Assembly (NCBI RefSeq): GCF_964026555.1 | Contig: NZ_OZ032159.1 | Span: 744,001 to 808,000, forward strand | Direction: 5' to 3' | Length of the DNA stretch: 64,000 nt | DNA from: Candidatus Tisiphia endosymbiont of Beris chalybata | GTDB taxonomy: Bacteria > Pseudomonadota > Alphaproteobacteria > Rickettsiales > Rickettsiaceae | Shown: positions 47,115 through 55,781 of the stretch, in pieces | How positions within the stretch are numbered: the stretch's first letter is position 1 | Layout of the letters: each line of letters opens with the position of its first letter | Position numbers and translations under genes: made by a program | The notes under the pieces: model-generated | What the model saw: only the letters and a program-made list of their open reading frames with translations | What the model was told of the DNA's origin: nothing | The model's database searches: none

Positions 47115-48011
47115 GTGATGGTAGATAAGGATTATAAAGATTTAAGTGTTCGTCGGCAAAGTCAGCTATTGAATCTGAACCGCTCCAGCCTATATTACAA
47201 GGATTCGGAGAAGGATCAAGATAATTATTTAAGTAATAGAATAGTTGAGATCTATAGTAATTATCCGATATATGGTTACCGGCGAATAACGGCGATACTT
47301 AGGAGAGAAGTGGTAATTGTTAACAGCAAAAAAGTCAGGAGGTTGATGAAACTAATGAATTTGCAAGCAATTTACCCTTCGATTAATACAAGTAAAAGAA
47401 ACCTAAAAGAAGCTATTTATCCATATTTGCTATCAGGGTTAGAGGTTATAAAGCCAAATCAGGTATGGCAGGTGGATATCACTTATTTAAGGGTACAAAG
47501 TGGTTTTATGTATTTGGTTGCATTAATCGATGTTTATACTAGATTAGTAGTAGGATATCGTTTATCAAATAGTTTAAATACAGAGAGCTGTTTGCTAGCG
47601 TTAGAAGATGCTATAGCTAAATATGGGAAGCCGTCGATAATTAATAGTGATCAAGGTAGCCAGTTTACCAGCGAGGATTGGATTAATGAATTGAGGAGAT
47701 GCGTCATAAGCATCAGCATGACGGGCAAAGGCAGGTGTAACGATAATGCCCATATTGAGCGTTTATGGCGATCGTTTAAGTATGAGGGGTCGTATTTATA
47801 CCGGTGTACTTCAGTTTTAGAGTTGAAAAATAATATCCCGAAATGGTTGAATTGGTATAACAATCAAAGGCCCCATCAGGCTTTGGAGTACAAAACGCCG
47901 TTTGAGATATATAGTGGATTTATGGATAAGTCTTGCGACTTACCCACAATTCCACTATTACCACAACAGCTACAAAATTATAAAAATAATATTTTTGTAG
48001 ATAGTTTATGA
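47115..48011 (+). CDS. IS3-family transposase, OrfB (copy 2)
   Basis: 298 residues, identical to the copy at 19882, with DDE residues in VWQVDITYLR, INSDQGSQFT and DNAHIERLWRS. Starts GTG-ATG after AGAGGAAAG, eight bases past orfA. Intact and probably active. Confidence 0.95.
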   Translation: MMVDKDYKDLSVRRQSQLLNLNRSSLYYKDSEKDQDNYLSNRIVEIYSNYPIYGYRRITAILRREVVIVNSKKVRRLMKLMNLQAIYPSINTSKRNLKEAIYPYLLSGLEVIKPNQVWQVDITYLRVQSGFMYLVALIDVYTRLVVGYRLSNSLNTESCLLALEDAIAKYGKPSIINSDQGSQFTSEDWINELRRCVISISMTGKGRCNDNAHIERLWRSFKYEGSYLYRCTSVLELKNNIPKWLNWYNNQRPHQALEYKTPFEIYSGFMDKSCDLPTIPLLPQQLQNYKNNIFVDSL

Positions 48012-48067
48012 AAATAATAGTCTCTCTATTTAAAGCTTTTTTGGTCTAAACATAGGGGCGCAGTTCA

Positions 48068-48082
48068 TATGCAGGAAGTCTA
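48068..48082. repeat. Right remnant of a P2 element beside IS3 copy 2
   Basis: TATGCAGGAAGTCTA, the conserved P2 right arm, with no left partner other than TAGAC on the far side of the IS. Confidence 0.5.
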
Positions 48083-48132
48083 ATAATAAAAAATTTAAAA
48101 ATAATTAAAAATTTAATGAGTGAAGTATTATT

Positions 48133-49503
48133 ATGGCCTTACATTTTAAAGCTCCAGACAATATAGTTCTGAAACCAATTATAACAGTATTTGGCGTTGG
48201 AGGGGCAGGAGGTAATGCTGTTAATAATATGTTAAACGCAAAATTACAGGGAGCAAAATTTGTGGTGGCAAATACTGATGCTCAGTCGTTAGAACATTCC
48301 TTATGTGACAATAAAATCCAACTAGGTATCACCATCACTAAGGGTTTAGGAGCAGGGGCATCCCCAGAAATTGGGGCGTTAGCTGCAGAAGAATCAGCCG
48401 ATGAGATTAGAGGACATTTAGAAGGTAGCAATATGGTCTTTATTACGGCGGGAATGGGCGGCGGTACCGGAACGGGTGCTTCTCCAGTGGTAGCAAAAAT
48501 TGCCAAAGAGTTAGGCATTCTTACAGTAGGGGTTGTCACTAAACCGTTTCATTTTGAGGGCAGGCACAGACTTAGAACAGCTACTCAAGGGCTTTTAGAC
48601 TTGCAAAGATTTGTCGATACTCTCATAGTAATACCGAACCAAAATTTATTCCGTATCGCTAATGAACATACTACCTTTGCTGATGCTTTTAAAATGGCAG
48701 ATGATGTATTACATGCAGGTGTTAGGGGAGTTACTGACTTAATGATTATGCCAGGGCTGATTAATTTAGATTTTGCAGATATTAGAACAGTAATGAGTGA
48801 AATGGGAAAAGCAATGATGGGGACAGGAGAAGCTTCCGGAGAAGAGCGAGCTGTTAAGGCAGCAGAAGCAGCGATCTCTAACCCATTACTTGACCATAAT
48901 TCAATGCGTGGTGCTAAAGGAGTTCTGATTAATATTACTGGCGGTGTGGATATGACTCTATTTGAGGTAGATAGCGCAGCTAACAGGATTAGAGAAGAAG
49001 TAGGAGACGTAGATGCAAATATTATTTTTGGTTCCACATTTAATCCGGAATTAAATGGCATTATTAGAGTTTCGGTAGTTGCCACGGGTATTGATGCGGA
49101 TCAAACGCTTAACGCTAATAAATCATATATTAATGATATGGTGCCAGAGCTTCCTACTATTGCTCCACAAAATGAGAATCCTAATTATGCAGTGAATGGT
49201 ACCGAAACTGTAGAAGAAATCCCAAATTTTGCCCAATATATTAGTGATCAAGGGGACTCCACAGATTCTGAGGTCCCGCCTTTAAATTTACGAGTACCAG
49301 TAATGCCAGAGCATAATATACAAGCTCAGCCTGCCCCAAGCCTTCATAAGAGCTCTTTATTAAGTAGGATGTGGAACTCACTAAAGACTAACCCTCCTCA
49401 CGTCCCAGAGGCTACTCACCCTCCTGTTATCCCTACGTCCCCCAGTATTGAGGGGGAGAGCAATATCCACGATATTCCCGCGTTCTTACGAAAACCAAAA
49501 TAG
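48133..49503 (+). CDS. ftsZ: Cell division GTPase FtsZ
   Basis: 456 residues. Polymerises into the division ring. [14 protein letters not shown] (about 20-33), the tubulin signature [18 protein letters not shown] (about 110-127), [14 protein letters not shown] and the T7-loop region [11 protein letters not shown] (about 214-224) are present. A Pro/Ser-rich linker leads to a C-terminal peptide ([12 protein letters not shown]) of the type that binds FtsA and other partners. It stands apart from a dcw cluster. An IS3 copy lies just upstream and may have replaced its native promoter region. Confidence 0.97.
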   Translation: MALHFKAPDNIVLKPIITVFGVGGAGGNAVNNMLNAKLQGAKFVVANTDAQSLEHSLCDNKIQLGITITKGLGAGASPEIGALAAEESADEIRGHLEGSNMVFITAGMGGGTGTGASPVVAKIAKELGILTVGVVTKPFHFEGRHRLRTATQGLLDLQRFVDTLIVIPNQNLFRIANEHTTFADAFKMADDVLHAGVRGVTDLMIMPGLINLDFADIRTVMSEMGKAMMGTGEASGEERAVKAAEAAISNPLLDHNSMRGAKGVLINITGGVDMTLFEVDSAANRIREEVGDVDANIIFGSTFNPELNGIIRVSVVATGIDADQTLNANKSYINDMVPELPTIAPQNENPNYAVNGTETVEEIPNFAQYISDQGDSTDSEVPPLNLRVPVMPEHNIQAQPAPSLHKSSLLSRMWNSLKTNPPHVPEATHPPVIPTSPSIEGESNIHDIPAFLRKPK

Positions 49504-49552
49504 CGTTTTCTATATAGTTAATTGATTTGACTTATGCAGGAAGTGTCTATTG

Positions 49553-49632
49553 CAGTTGTTGTTTCTTACTTTGCCATCAACTCCTAGGCTTTCACTTTTC
49601 ACACTTATATATAATTCAACTGAAGTCACTAT
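49553..49632. repeat. P9-like palindromic remnant
   Basis: Contains CAACTCCTAGGCTTTCACTT and ends TTCAACTGAAGTCACTATA, resembling the right half of the element at 16723. Preceded at 49530 by a loose P2 arm GACTTATGCAGGAAG. Confidence 0.5.
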
Positions 49633-49713
49633 ATAGAAATTATGGAATTAATATTATTTATTTTGCCTATCTTTTCCAATCCGCTAAGTACCCGAGCGAG
49701 GTAATGAACAAAC

Positions 49714-50112
49714 CTATACTGGTAGTGGTTCTTTTGGTAGTTGTTCTTTAATAAGAGCTCGTATCAAAGCATTCACTGCTTGCTGGTGTTCTGGGTTGCG
49801 AATTTTCATAAAATTTCTTGATACTTCGATGCACATACGCTGATGTTGCGTTAATACCGGGGCCATATTATCTGCATTTTCTAATCCTTCATAAAAGTAA
49901 TCAATAGTTTTGTCTAATGCCTTAGCAATAAGAACTAACCTCCCTATCGATATTCTGTTAATACCTTTTTCGTATTTTTGTAATTGTTGATGAGTTACCT
50001 CAATTTCATCAGCAAGTTGCTGACGTGACCATCCTTTAGCAAGGCGCAGAGAATAAATTTTTTCTCCAATAAACTGATCAATTTTTTGTATATAGTCATT
50101 TTTTCTTGCCAT
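49714..50112 (-). CDS. XRE-family transcriptional regulator
   Basis: 132 residues. A Cro/CI-type helix-turn-helix spans about 14-70 (IGEKIYSLRLAKGWSRQQLA, EVTHQQLQKYEKGINRISIG, LVLIAKAL). A short helical C-terminal part (RMCIEVSRNFMKI) ends PKEPLPV. Such single-domain regulators are common in Rickettsiaceae and alphaproteobacteria. The target is unknown. It converges on ftsZ, with a gene-poor region upstream. Confidence 0.85.
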   Translation of the reverse strand: MARKNDYIQKIDQFIGEKIYSLRLAKGWSRQQLADEIEVTHQQLQKYEKGINRISIGRLVLIAKALDKTIDYFYEGLENADNMAPVLTQHQRMCIEVSRNFMKIRNPEHQQAVNALIRALIKEQLPKEPLPV

Positions 50113-50585
50113 TCTAACTCCTTGATGAATGAATTATTAAATATTTTTAATATATACATTATTAACAAAAGCAAATATTTATGTCATATATTAATAAGCT
50201 CATTTAATAACAGCGTAAAGTTACTAACTTACTATAAAAAAGCGTATCTATTAGGTTAGTAATTCCTATTTAATATATTTCCTTTTACTTATGCTAAAAG
50301 GTATTTAAAATTTTTTAACTATTATATAATTATTGCAATCCTACAGATACTTAATTAAATTGTAAATTATAATTTTATTTTATTAGAAATTTTTAAATTA
50401 TTCTTTGCTATTAAAAGGGATAAGTCTAAAAAATAAATTAACTAAAGGATAAAGGAAGCCGCGTCAACTACTAATATTTCTTTTCTTGCATTATGCATAA
50501 ATACCACTACTAAAATCGTTATATTATTTCGCACAAGAGATATAAACTTAAAGTGCTAATTATTTCTCAATTAACAAATATTATA
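50113..50585. other. Gene-free AT-rich spacer upstream of the XRE regulator
   Basis: About 470 bases without a plausible coding frame on either strand and without a palindromic element. It presumably holds the regulator's promoter. I see nothing else definite. Confidence 0.5.
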
Positions 50586-50717
50586 TATACAGCTCATCTT
50601 TCAAGAATTGCTTTTTTATTTTATTAAGGATTCGTATACGCACGTAACTTACATATATGCTGCGCGGGCACCGACTGCTCAAAATAAAATGTGGATTCTT
50701 GAAATACGAGCAGTATA
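50586..50717. repeat. P1 palindromic element
   Basis: 132 bp, TATACAGCTCATCTTTCAAG to TTGAAATACGAGCAGTATA. Core ACGTAACTTACATATATGCT. Confidence 0.8.
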
Positions 50718-50781
50718 CTCTTTTGCTTTAAAGAATTGTTTTTTGAAAATAGCCTAGGCTCAGGTAAGCAGGTACCTTATG

Positions 50782-51056
50782 TATACTCTTCGCCTTTCAA
50801 GAGTTGTTTTTTCATTAGACCTCTTGCATAACCTAATCTAATTGGTAATTTTGTCGTCGAAACTCCTCTCTGTTCCTCACGTACGTCTATGTACGCTGCG
50901 GTACTCGACTTCGTTTCTCCTAAAAATTCTTCAATTATCTTTAGGTTATGCAAGAGGTCTATTTTATCAAAGTTTCGCGTGCTCACGTACTGGCGTGTAC
51001 GCTGCGCGCGCTCACCATTTAAAATAAAATCCAACTCTTGAAATCCATTGCGTATA
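50782..51056. repeat. P1 palindromic element carrying a nested P2 element
   Basis: Reverse-orientation equivalent of the composite at 40854. Ends TATACTCTTCGCCTTTCAAG and CTTGAAATCCATTGCGTATA. Removal of 50816-50961 restores TTTTTTCATTTTATCAAAG. Confidence 0.88.
50816..50961. repeat. P2 element nested in P1
   Basis: 146 bp, TAGACCTCTTGCATAACCTA to TAGGTTATGCAAGAGGTCTA, inserted at the same P1 position as in the composite at 40854 (CAT before, TTTTATC after). Confidence 0.9.
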
Positions 51057-51073
51057 CTGCTTTCGCCCTTCAT

Positions 51074-51210
51074 TAGACTTCTTTCGAAACTCTATCGAGC
51101 TGGTAATTGAAACAATGAGTCTAGGCCTTCAAACCCTCAGCTACGCTACGGTTTTGCGCTGCTCATCTCCTTCAAATCCCTTGCGTGATGCAAGTTTCGC
51201 AAAAGATCTA
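51074..51210. repeat. P2 palindromic element, third arm type
   Basis: 137 bp, TAGACTTCTTTCGAAACTCT to GCAAGTTTCGCAAAAGATCTA, with CTCAGCTACGCTACGGTTTT inside. Its flanks (CGCCCTTCAT before, TTTTCAAATC after) resemble P1 sequence, so it may itself be nested in a decayed P1. Confidence 0.7.
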
Positions 51211-51341
51211 TTTTCAAATCTAACTCGAGGGATCATGCGAATATAGTAGTTATTTGCAGAAAATTAGCCTTCTTGTTAGCAGACAAATCTAGAGGGTAAT
51301 TTTATTATTGAATATTACCTTTTGTTTATCACATACGAGAA

Positions 51342-51497
51342 TATACTGCTCGCACCTGAAGAGTTGGTAGACGATAGAATCAACTTCAAAAAGAGCGAGG
51401 AGTGGCAAAGTCGAGCAGCGCAGCGTACTATAAAGTACGTGAGCAGCCTCGATCTTTAGGGCACGACGACGCCAATTCTTGAAGTTCACCGAGTATA
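51342..51497. repeat. P1 palindromic element, extended-arm variant
   Basis: 156 bp, TATACTGCTCGCACCTGAAG with AGACGATAGAATCAACTTCA. Core GCAGCGCAGCGTACTATAAA, ending TTGAAGTTCACCGAGTATA. Confidence 0.8.
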
Positions 51498-52679
51498 TAT
51501 ATATGAAAGAATGATAGATTCATGTTCTATAAAAATTTTAAAGGCTACCTAAGACTAAATAAGTAAAGCCTGTTAAATTATCTTATTTGCGCTATTTTAG
51601 GCGTACCTTCTTAGGTATAAGTTAATAAAGTAAGATTACCTTTCCAAAGATTTTAGAAATACTCTTAGCTATATTGGCGACTTTATTAATCCCTGTATTT
51701 CAGTGCTAGAAACAAAATTTTAGAGGCGCTTATGATATAAGGTTATAACCAAAAAATACTAGAATTGTCTTGGCAATAGCACTACTACTACCCAAGTAAG
51801 CTCCACTATTTTAGAATAAAACATTAATAAGTTAAAACTATAAAATTTTGTTAATAAAATCTAAAACATACTATATCACTTTCAAAAGTTGTTTACCCAT
51901 TTCCACTTAAGAGGCAAGCGCGGCCGCTCGTAACTTTGTCCTTTGCACCGCCTATCACTTGAGAATAAATTTCAGGTTCTGTAAATAAAACAAATATATC
52001 AAATAATTTAAATTTTCTGTCTACAACTTACGCATCGCTTAATACTAAAACAAAAATTTAAGTAAAAATTATAACTTTTAGTAAAATAATAATAAAACTC
52101 AATAATAAAAATTAAGGCTTCACTGCTTATACTTTGTACCAATTTTTTTAACTTTTTAACCGACAAGCTTCCAAAATAGCTGCTAGGAACGAAATGTTTA
52201 TAGTTGGATTTATGCATATTTTATCTGTAAAATGGCAGAAATTTTTGGAAATAGCTCTACTACTCCTATACAATTTCTACTAATTCTCTATAAATCGCTC
52301 CTAAAAAATTTCCTCCGCTGAACCTATAATCGCTGTAAGGTCTCTAATCATTTAACATTTAGCTATTTTTACAAAAATTTCATAGTTTGTAACTGAAAAG
52401 AGCTAAGTACAATTATTTAGCCACCTTACGCTAGCGTCAACCTATATTAAGCAATTCTCTTGCTGAATATAATGCTCCGTGTAAACTATTCTATAAGTAT
52501 TAACTTATTATTAATATGAAAGAACTTGCGGAATAAACATAGCTAAATAAAAGCAAAAATTCAACCAAAATGAGCTCAAAGTTAAAAATAGGTGTTTACC
52601 TCTGTGGTCCTACTGCTGGGCTCTCACTTTGGCCTTAGGATATGGGGCAGTTTGTTAATATCGAATTACTGTTATATGG
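51498..52679. other. Long non-coding stretch, probably decayed DNA
   Basis: About 1.2 kb, strongly AT-rich, with only short frames on either strand and no recognisable domain, tRNA or palindromic element. It is most likely the remains of former genes decayed beyond recognition, as is usual in Rickettsiales spacers. Confidence 0.5.
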
Positions 52680-52786
52680 TATAGCTTATATCATTATGAT
52701 ATAGACACGATAGTATGCGTGGAGCATAGTAGTAAGTGCATACTTGAAGATAAATCTCTGTACGCACCTTAATGGCCTATGCTATA
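52680..52786. repeat. P5 element, short form
   Basis: TATAGCTTATATCATTATGA to CTGTACGCACCTTAATGG and CCTATGCTATA. It runs directly into the P1 at 52787 and shares the TATATA junction. Confidence 0.7.
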
Positions 52787-52927
52787 TATACCGCTCGTAC
52801 TTCAAGAACCATCATTTTATTTTGAACGGCGAGCGCGCGCAGCGTACATGTAAGTGCGTGAGCATGTGAGTGAGCATGTGAGTTCACGATAAAATAAAAA
52901 AACAATTTTTGAAAGACGAGTAGTATA
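52787..52927. repeat. P1 palindromic element with a small internal duplication
   Basis: 141 bp, TATACCGCTCGTACTTCAAG to TTGAAAGACGAGTAGTATA. The extra length comes from a tandem repeat of GAGCATGTGAGT near 52860-52880. It lies 12 bases beyond the grxD stop. Confidence 0.82.
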
Positions 52928-52939
52928 TTACAGTAAATT

Positions 52940-53281
52940 TTAGTCGGCCTCAGGGTTCATCGTTATGTTTTTACTCTTTAATAGTAATACTAAATCGCCA
53001 TTTTCATGCATGGTACGAACAATATCACATCCTCCTACAAATTCCCCTTTGATATAAAGTTGCGGAATAGTAGGCCAATCACTAAAAGTTTTGATATCTT
53101 CTCGTAAATCTAGTTGAGCTAAAACATTGATATCTTGAAATTTTACTCCAAGTTTTTTTAAGATTGCCACCACCATAGATGAGAAACCGCATTGAGGAAA
53201 CTGGGCAGTTCCCTTCATAAATAATACAATCTCATTATTTTCAATTTCATTTGTTATATAATTAAAGTTTTTATTTTCTCC
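52940..53281 (-). CDS. grxD: Monothiol glutaredoxin (Grx4/GrxD type)
   Basis: 113 residues from the ATG at 53281. An upstream in-frame ATG at 53359 would add 26 non-conserved residues and overlap nth. The CGFS active site lies in FPQCGFSSMVVAIL, followed by the glutathione-binding WPTIPQLYIKGEFVGGCDIV. These proteins bind a 2Fe-2S cluster with glutathione and act as cluster carriers. Divergent from nth with about 54 bases between. Confidence 0.93.
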   Translation of the reverse strand, partial: GENKNFNYITNEIENNEIVLFMKGTAQFPQCGFSSMVVAILKKLGVKFQDINVLAQLDLREDIKTFSDWPTIPQLYIKGEFVGGCDIVRTMHENGDLVLLLKSKNITMNPEAD

Positions 53282-53335
53282 CATTCTTAAACCTGCTACA
53301 AATTGTAATTTCCTTTTATACTTAAATGTTATATC

Positions 53336-53989
53336 ATGCAAGCCGAAATAATTGATCAAATCTTTAAAACTTTAAGTCAAATTAATGCTACGCCTAAGAC
53401 AGAACTGCAATATGTTAATGATTTTACGCTGCTTGTAGCGGTAATATTATCTGCTCAAGCAACTGATGCCTCCGTTAATAAAGCTACCAAATTATTGTTT
53501 GAAACTTACAATACCCCGCGAAAATTCTTAGAGTTAGGAGAACTAGAATTAAGGAATAATATAAAATCAATAGGTTTATTTATAACTAAAGCAAAAAATA
53601 TTATTGCACTTTGTCAAATTTTAATAGATAAGTATGATAGCAAGGTACCTGATAATTTTGAGGCGTTAATAAAGTTGCCAGGGGTCGGTAGAAAAACTGC
53701 GAATGTCATATTAAATCGCTTATTTAATATGGCTACTATGGCGGTAGATACCCATGTATTTCGCGTCTCTCGCCGATTAGGGATTGCTAAAGGTGATACC
53801 CCAATAAAAGTAGAAGTGGAGCTTCTTAACGCTATTGATATAAAATGGATGAAATATGCACATCATTGGTTAATATTGCTGGGTAGATATATTTGCAAAG
53901 CCCGCTCTCCCAATTGTGCTGTTTGCCCTGTTAAAGATTACTGTGAATATTATGCTAGTATAAATTCCGTAATTAGACTTCCTGTATAA
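53336..53989 (+). CDS. nth: Endonuclease III
   Basis: 217 residues. A DNA glycosylase/AP lyase for oxidised pyrimidines. Helix-hairpin-helix [14 protein letters not shown] (about 112-125) has the catalytic Lys, [13 protein letters not shown] (about 137-149) the catalytic Asp, and the 4Fe-4S loop is [17 protein letters not shown] (C-x6-C-x2-C-x5-C). The last few residues (..IRLPV, stop) are encoded by the start of a P2 element at 53974, so the native C-terminus has been replaced or extended. Confidence 0.95.
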   Translation: MQAEIIDQIFKTLSQINATPKTELQYVNDFTLLVAVILSAQATDASVNKATKLLFETYNTPRKFLELGELELRNNIKSIGLFITKAKNIIALCQILIDKYDSKVPDNFEALIKLPGVGRKTANVILNRLFNMATMAVDTHVFRVSRRLGIAKGDTPIKVEVELLNAIDIKWMKYAHHWLILLGRYICKARSPNCAVCPVKDYCEYYASINSVIRLPV

Positions 53990-54197
53990 GTCGAAAAAGT
54001 GCTCGAGGTTTTTAGGAAAAATGAAGCTGAACCGAGCTGCGTATAGCTTAGGTTATTATGATACATACATGATAGTACGCGGGAAGCATAGTAGTCATGC
54101 ATACTTAAAGATAAATACCCTGTACGCACCTTAATGGCTATACTATACATGGACGATTGTGGAGCGGAAGGCCGTTTTGACAACAAAATTACCTACT
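53974..54197. repeat. P2 palindromic element with nested P5 and a truncated right arm
   Basis: Begins TAGACTTCCTGTATAAGTC inside the end of nth. P5 interrupts it from about 54042 to 54146, after which P2 resumes (ATGGACGATTGTGGAGCGGA, CAACAAAATTACCTACTAG). The right arm is missing where a P3 element begins at 54198. Confidence 0.75.
54042..54146. repeat. P5 element nested in P2
   Basis: TATAGCTTAGGTTATTATGA to CTGTACGCACCTTAATGGCT. Short form. It sits at the same P2 site as the long P5 at 9501, in the opposite orientation. Confidence 0.72.
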
Positions 54198-54339
54198 AGG
54201 TTCTGTGAAGGTTTCTATCTAATGGTCTTATCGATCGTTATTTTCGTTCTTGAATCCTCACGTATACCCTAGTGCGCTGCGGTTCTGTGAGCAAAAATGC
54301 CTATAAATCTACTCATTACCTAGAAACCTTCACAGACCT
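54198..54339. repeat. P3 palindromic element
   Basis: 142 bp, AGGTTCTGTGAAGGTTTCTA to TAGAAACCTTCACAGACCT, core TCCTCACGTATACCCTAGTG. It abuts the broken P2 and ends 36 bases before the tRNA gene. Confidence 0.85.
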
Positions 54340-54375
54340 AGTTTCCGGAAATGGTATAATATAACAAATACTCTT

Positions 54376-54463
54376 GGAGAGGTGGCCGAGCGGTTTAAGG
54401 CGCACGCCTGGAAAGCGTGTTCACGGCAACGTGTCAGGGGTTCGAATCCCCTTCTCTCCGCCA
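54376..54463 (+). tRNA. tRNA-Ser (GGA)
   Basis: Acceptor GGAGAGG pairs with TCTCTCC, with one G-T pair. The anticodon stem CACGC/GCGTG encloses CTGGAAA, giving GGA. A long class II variable arm (TTCACGGCAACGTGT) and the T arm AGGGG/CCCCT around TTCGAAT follow. Discriminator G, with encoded CCA at 54461-54463. Confidence 0.97.
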
Positions 54464-54824
54464 TTCGGAACAGACGATCGTTTTGTCAAAAATATCGAAC
54501 GGGAAACGTAAGTCGGGTTCAAGTTTCCTGCCCCTTAGGTGCAGGTTCTGAAATACGAAATTTATCATTTTACGTTTTTGCGGCATTTCAGAACCTTTGA
54601 AAGTTTCATAAGCCTCAAGGGCTAGACTTATCAGCATTGTAGCGGGATCAGTAAATTTATCGTCAGCTTCATCTCAGAGGAGTATATATCTAATATAGGA
54701 ATCATAATCAGTTGGAAGTGGAATGAGCTGAGGTGCAGAAAATTAAGATCACTTTTCTTGAAAATAGCGTGTTCCTGCATAGAGCTAGAAGTGTTACGCC
54801 CCTGATAGACGTACACCGAATCAA
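54464..54824. other. Spacer after tRNA-Ser with one hairpin
   Basis: No gene seen. AGGTTCTGAAAT (54543-54554) and ATTTCAGAACCT (54585-54596) form a perfect 12-bp stem around a 30-base loop. It could end the tRNA transcript or be a decayed palindromic element; there is no T run after it. Confidence 0.45.
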
Positions 54825-54970
54825 TAGACCTCTTGCATAACCTAAAGATAATTGAAGAATTTTTAGGAGAAACGAAGTCGAGTACCGCAGCGTACATAGA
54901 CGTACGTGAGGAACAGAGAGGAGTTTCGACGACAAAATTACCAATTAGATTAGGTTATGCAAGAGGTCTA
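54825..54970. repeat. P2 palindromic element at the 3' end of a small gene
   Basis: 146 bp, TAGACCTCTTGCATAACCTA to TAGGTTATGCAAGAGGTCTA. It supplies the last residues and stop of the minus-strand gene that ends at 54955. Confidence 0.88.
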
Positions 54971-55254
54971 ATTAAGCCTGCTATCCCTAGAGTCCCAAGG
55001 ACGCACCAGGTTAATATATTCTGAGGCAGAGAAGTATAAGTTTTATGATCGATAATTAGGTTAACAGATTCGCCCTGGCTACTGACAATCTTTATAAATT
55101 GTTGCAGAGCTTGAGCATCATATTCACTGTTAGCGGTGATAATTTTTACTATTTTAAAGTCTGGGTAGAAAGTAATGAGAGATTTTTTGATTTCAGCAAT
55201 TTGTTGTAGCGTATATGGTGGGTAAAGTAAAATAATGGTTTTTTTGACAGTCAT
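54955..55254 (-). CDS. Small unknown protein with a C-terminal hydrophobic segment
   Basis: 99 residues. A beta-alpha-like start (KKTIILLYPPYTLQQIAEIK) is followed by a helix-rich middle (YDAQALQQFIKIVSSQG), NLIIDHKTYTS and a hydrophobic tail (ILTWCVLGTLGIAGLI). The final residues come from the P2 element, so the original C-terminus is lost. AGAGGGGGC about 6 bases upstream of the ATG is a good ribosome site. I recognise no family. The structured GC-rich segment lies directly upstream and could be its leader. Confidence 0.55.
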   Translation of the reverse strand: MTVKKTIILLYPPYTLQQIAEIKKSLITFYPDFKIVKIITANSEYDAQALQQFIKIVSSQGESVNLIIDHKTYTSLPQNILTWCVLGTLGIAGLIRPLA

Positions 55255-55289
55255 AACAGCCCCCTCTTAAATGATTAAATAAAGAGTTT

Positions 55290-55520
55290 TGACCGCCAGA
55301 GACTATACTCAGGCGATCGGGGAGTTAGTAAAACCGCCAACGACAGTTATAATAGCCTTTAGGTTAGAGCCCTGAACATACGCTATTATCTCCCCGACCA
55401 CAACAAAGTCGAGGATTGCATCATTTTACGGTTGATACACAACCACGTTGACAAGAGGTTACTACACCCCAGAATAGCGTTGCCACTATTCCAGTTGCGA
55501 TATTAAATTATTCGCGTCTT
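55290..55520. ncRNA. GC-rich segment with nested stems, candidate structured RNA
   Basis: This stretch is clearly richer in G and C than its surroundings. TCGGGGAG (55317-55324) pairs with CTCCCCGA (55390-55397). Just inside, ATAATAGC (55349-55356) pairs with GCTATTAT (55382-55389), so the two 3' strands are contiguous. GGTTG/CAACC (55430-55444) and GAATAG/CTATTC (55472-55491) form further hairpins. ACCGCC occurs twice (55292 and 55333). It could be a leader of the minus-strand 99-residue gene, an independent RNA, or part of a lost mobile element. No known RNA family recognised. Confidence 0.4.
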
Positions 55521-55639
55521 TAAGTCAACTGGCCACTTTATATATCAGATAATAATTTCCATACTTCTGATGACTTAAGCCCGTAACAATTGAATTACAG
55601 TTGGTAAACCCAGCTTTCCCAAAAGTTCTGTCACAATTG

Positions 55640-55745
55640 TAAGCATAAGCGAAGCAATCCAGAAAATATTAATCCAGAAAATATTAGTTTGTTGTAAAAA
55701 ATTTTCCTAGATCGCCGTGCGCGCCTTTTGCTCAGTCGCAACAAC
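55640..55745. repeat. Possible decayed P8-type repeat
   Basis: ATAAGCGAAGCAATCCAGAA near 55645 and GATCGCCGTGCGCGCCTTTT near 55711 recall the P8 arms at 16833, with an internal tandem repeat of ATCCAGAAAATATTA. The arms no longer pair well. Confidence 0.35.
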
Positions 55746-55781
55746 GCTGTGTAATAATCGACAAAATGTTATCACCAAAAC

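Larger units (their letters stand above)
46733..48067 (+). mobile_element. IS3-family insertion sequence, copy 2
   Basis: 1335 bp with the same ends as copy 1 (CGTAATGCGCCCCGAAAA and GGGGCGCAGTTCA). The flanking triplets differ (GAC before, TAT after), so there is no 3-bp target repeat. Insertion into a P2 element followed by deletion, or recombination between IS copies, would explain this. It sits 65 bases upstream of ftsZ. Confidence 0.9.

Noticed and set aside
48585..49085. 166-residue minus-strand frame inside ftsZ
   Set aside because: Antisense shadow of a well-conserved gene; no independent support.
52008..52217. 69-residue frame in the 51.5-52.7 kb spacer
   Set aside because: Low-complexity, Phe/Lys-rich sequence from AT-rich DNA with no ribosome site or conserved motif.
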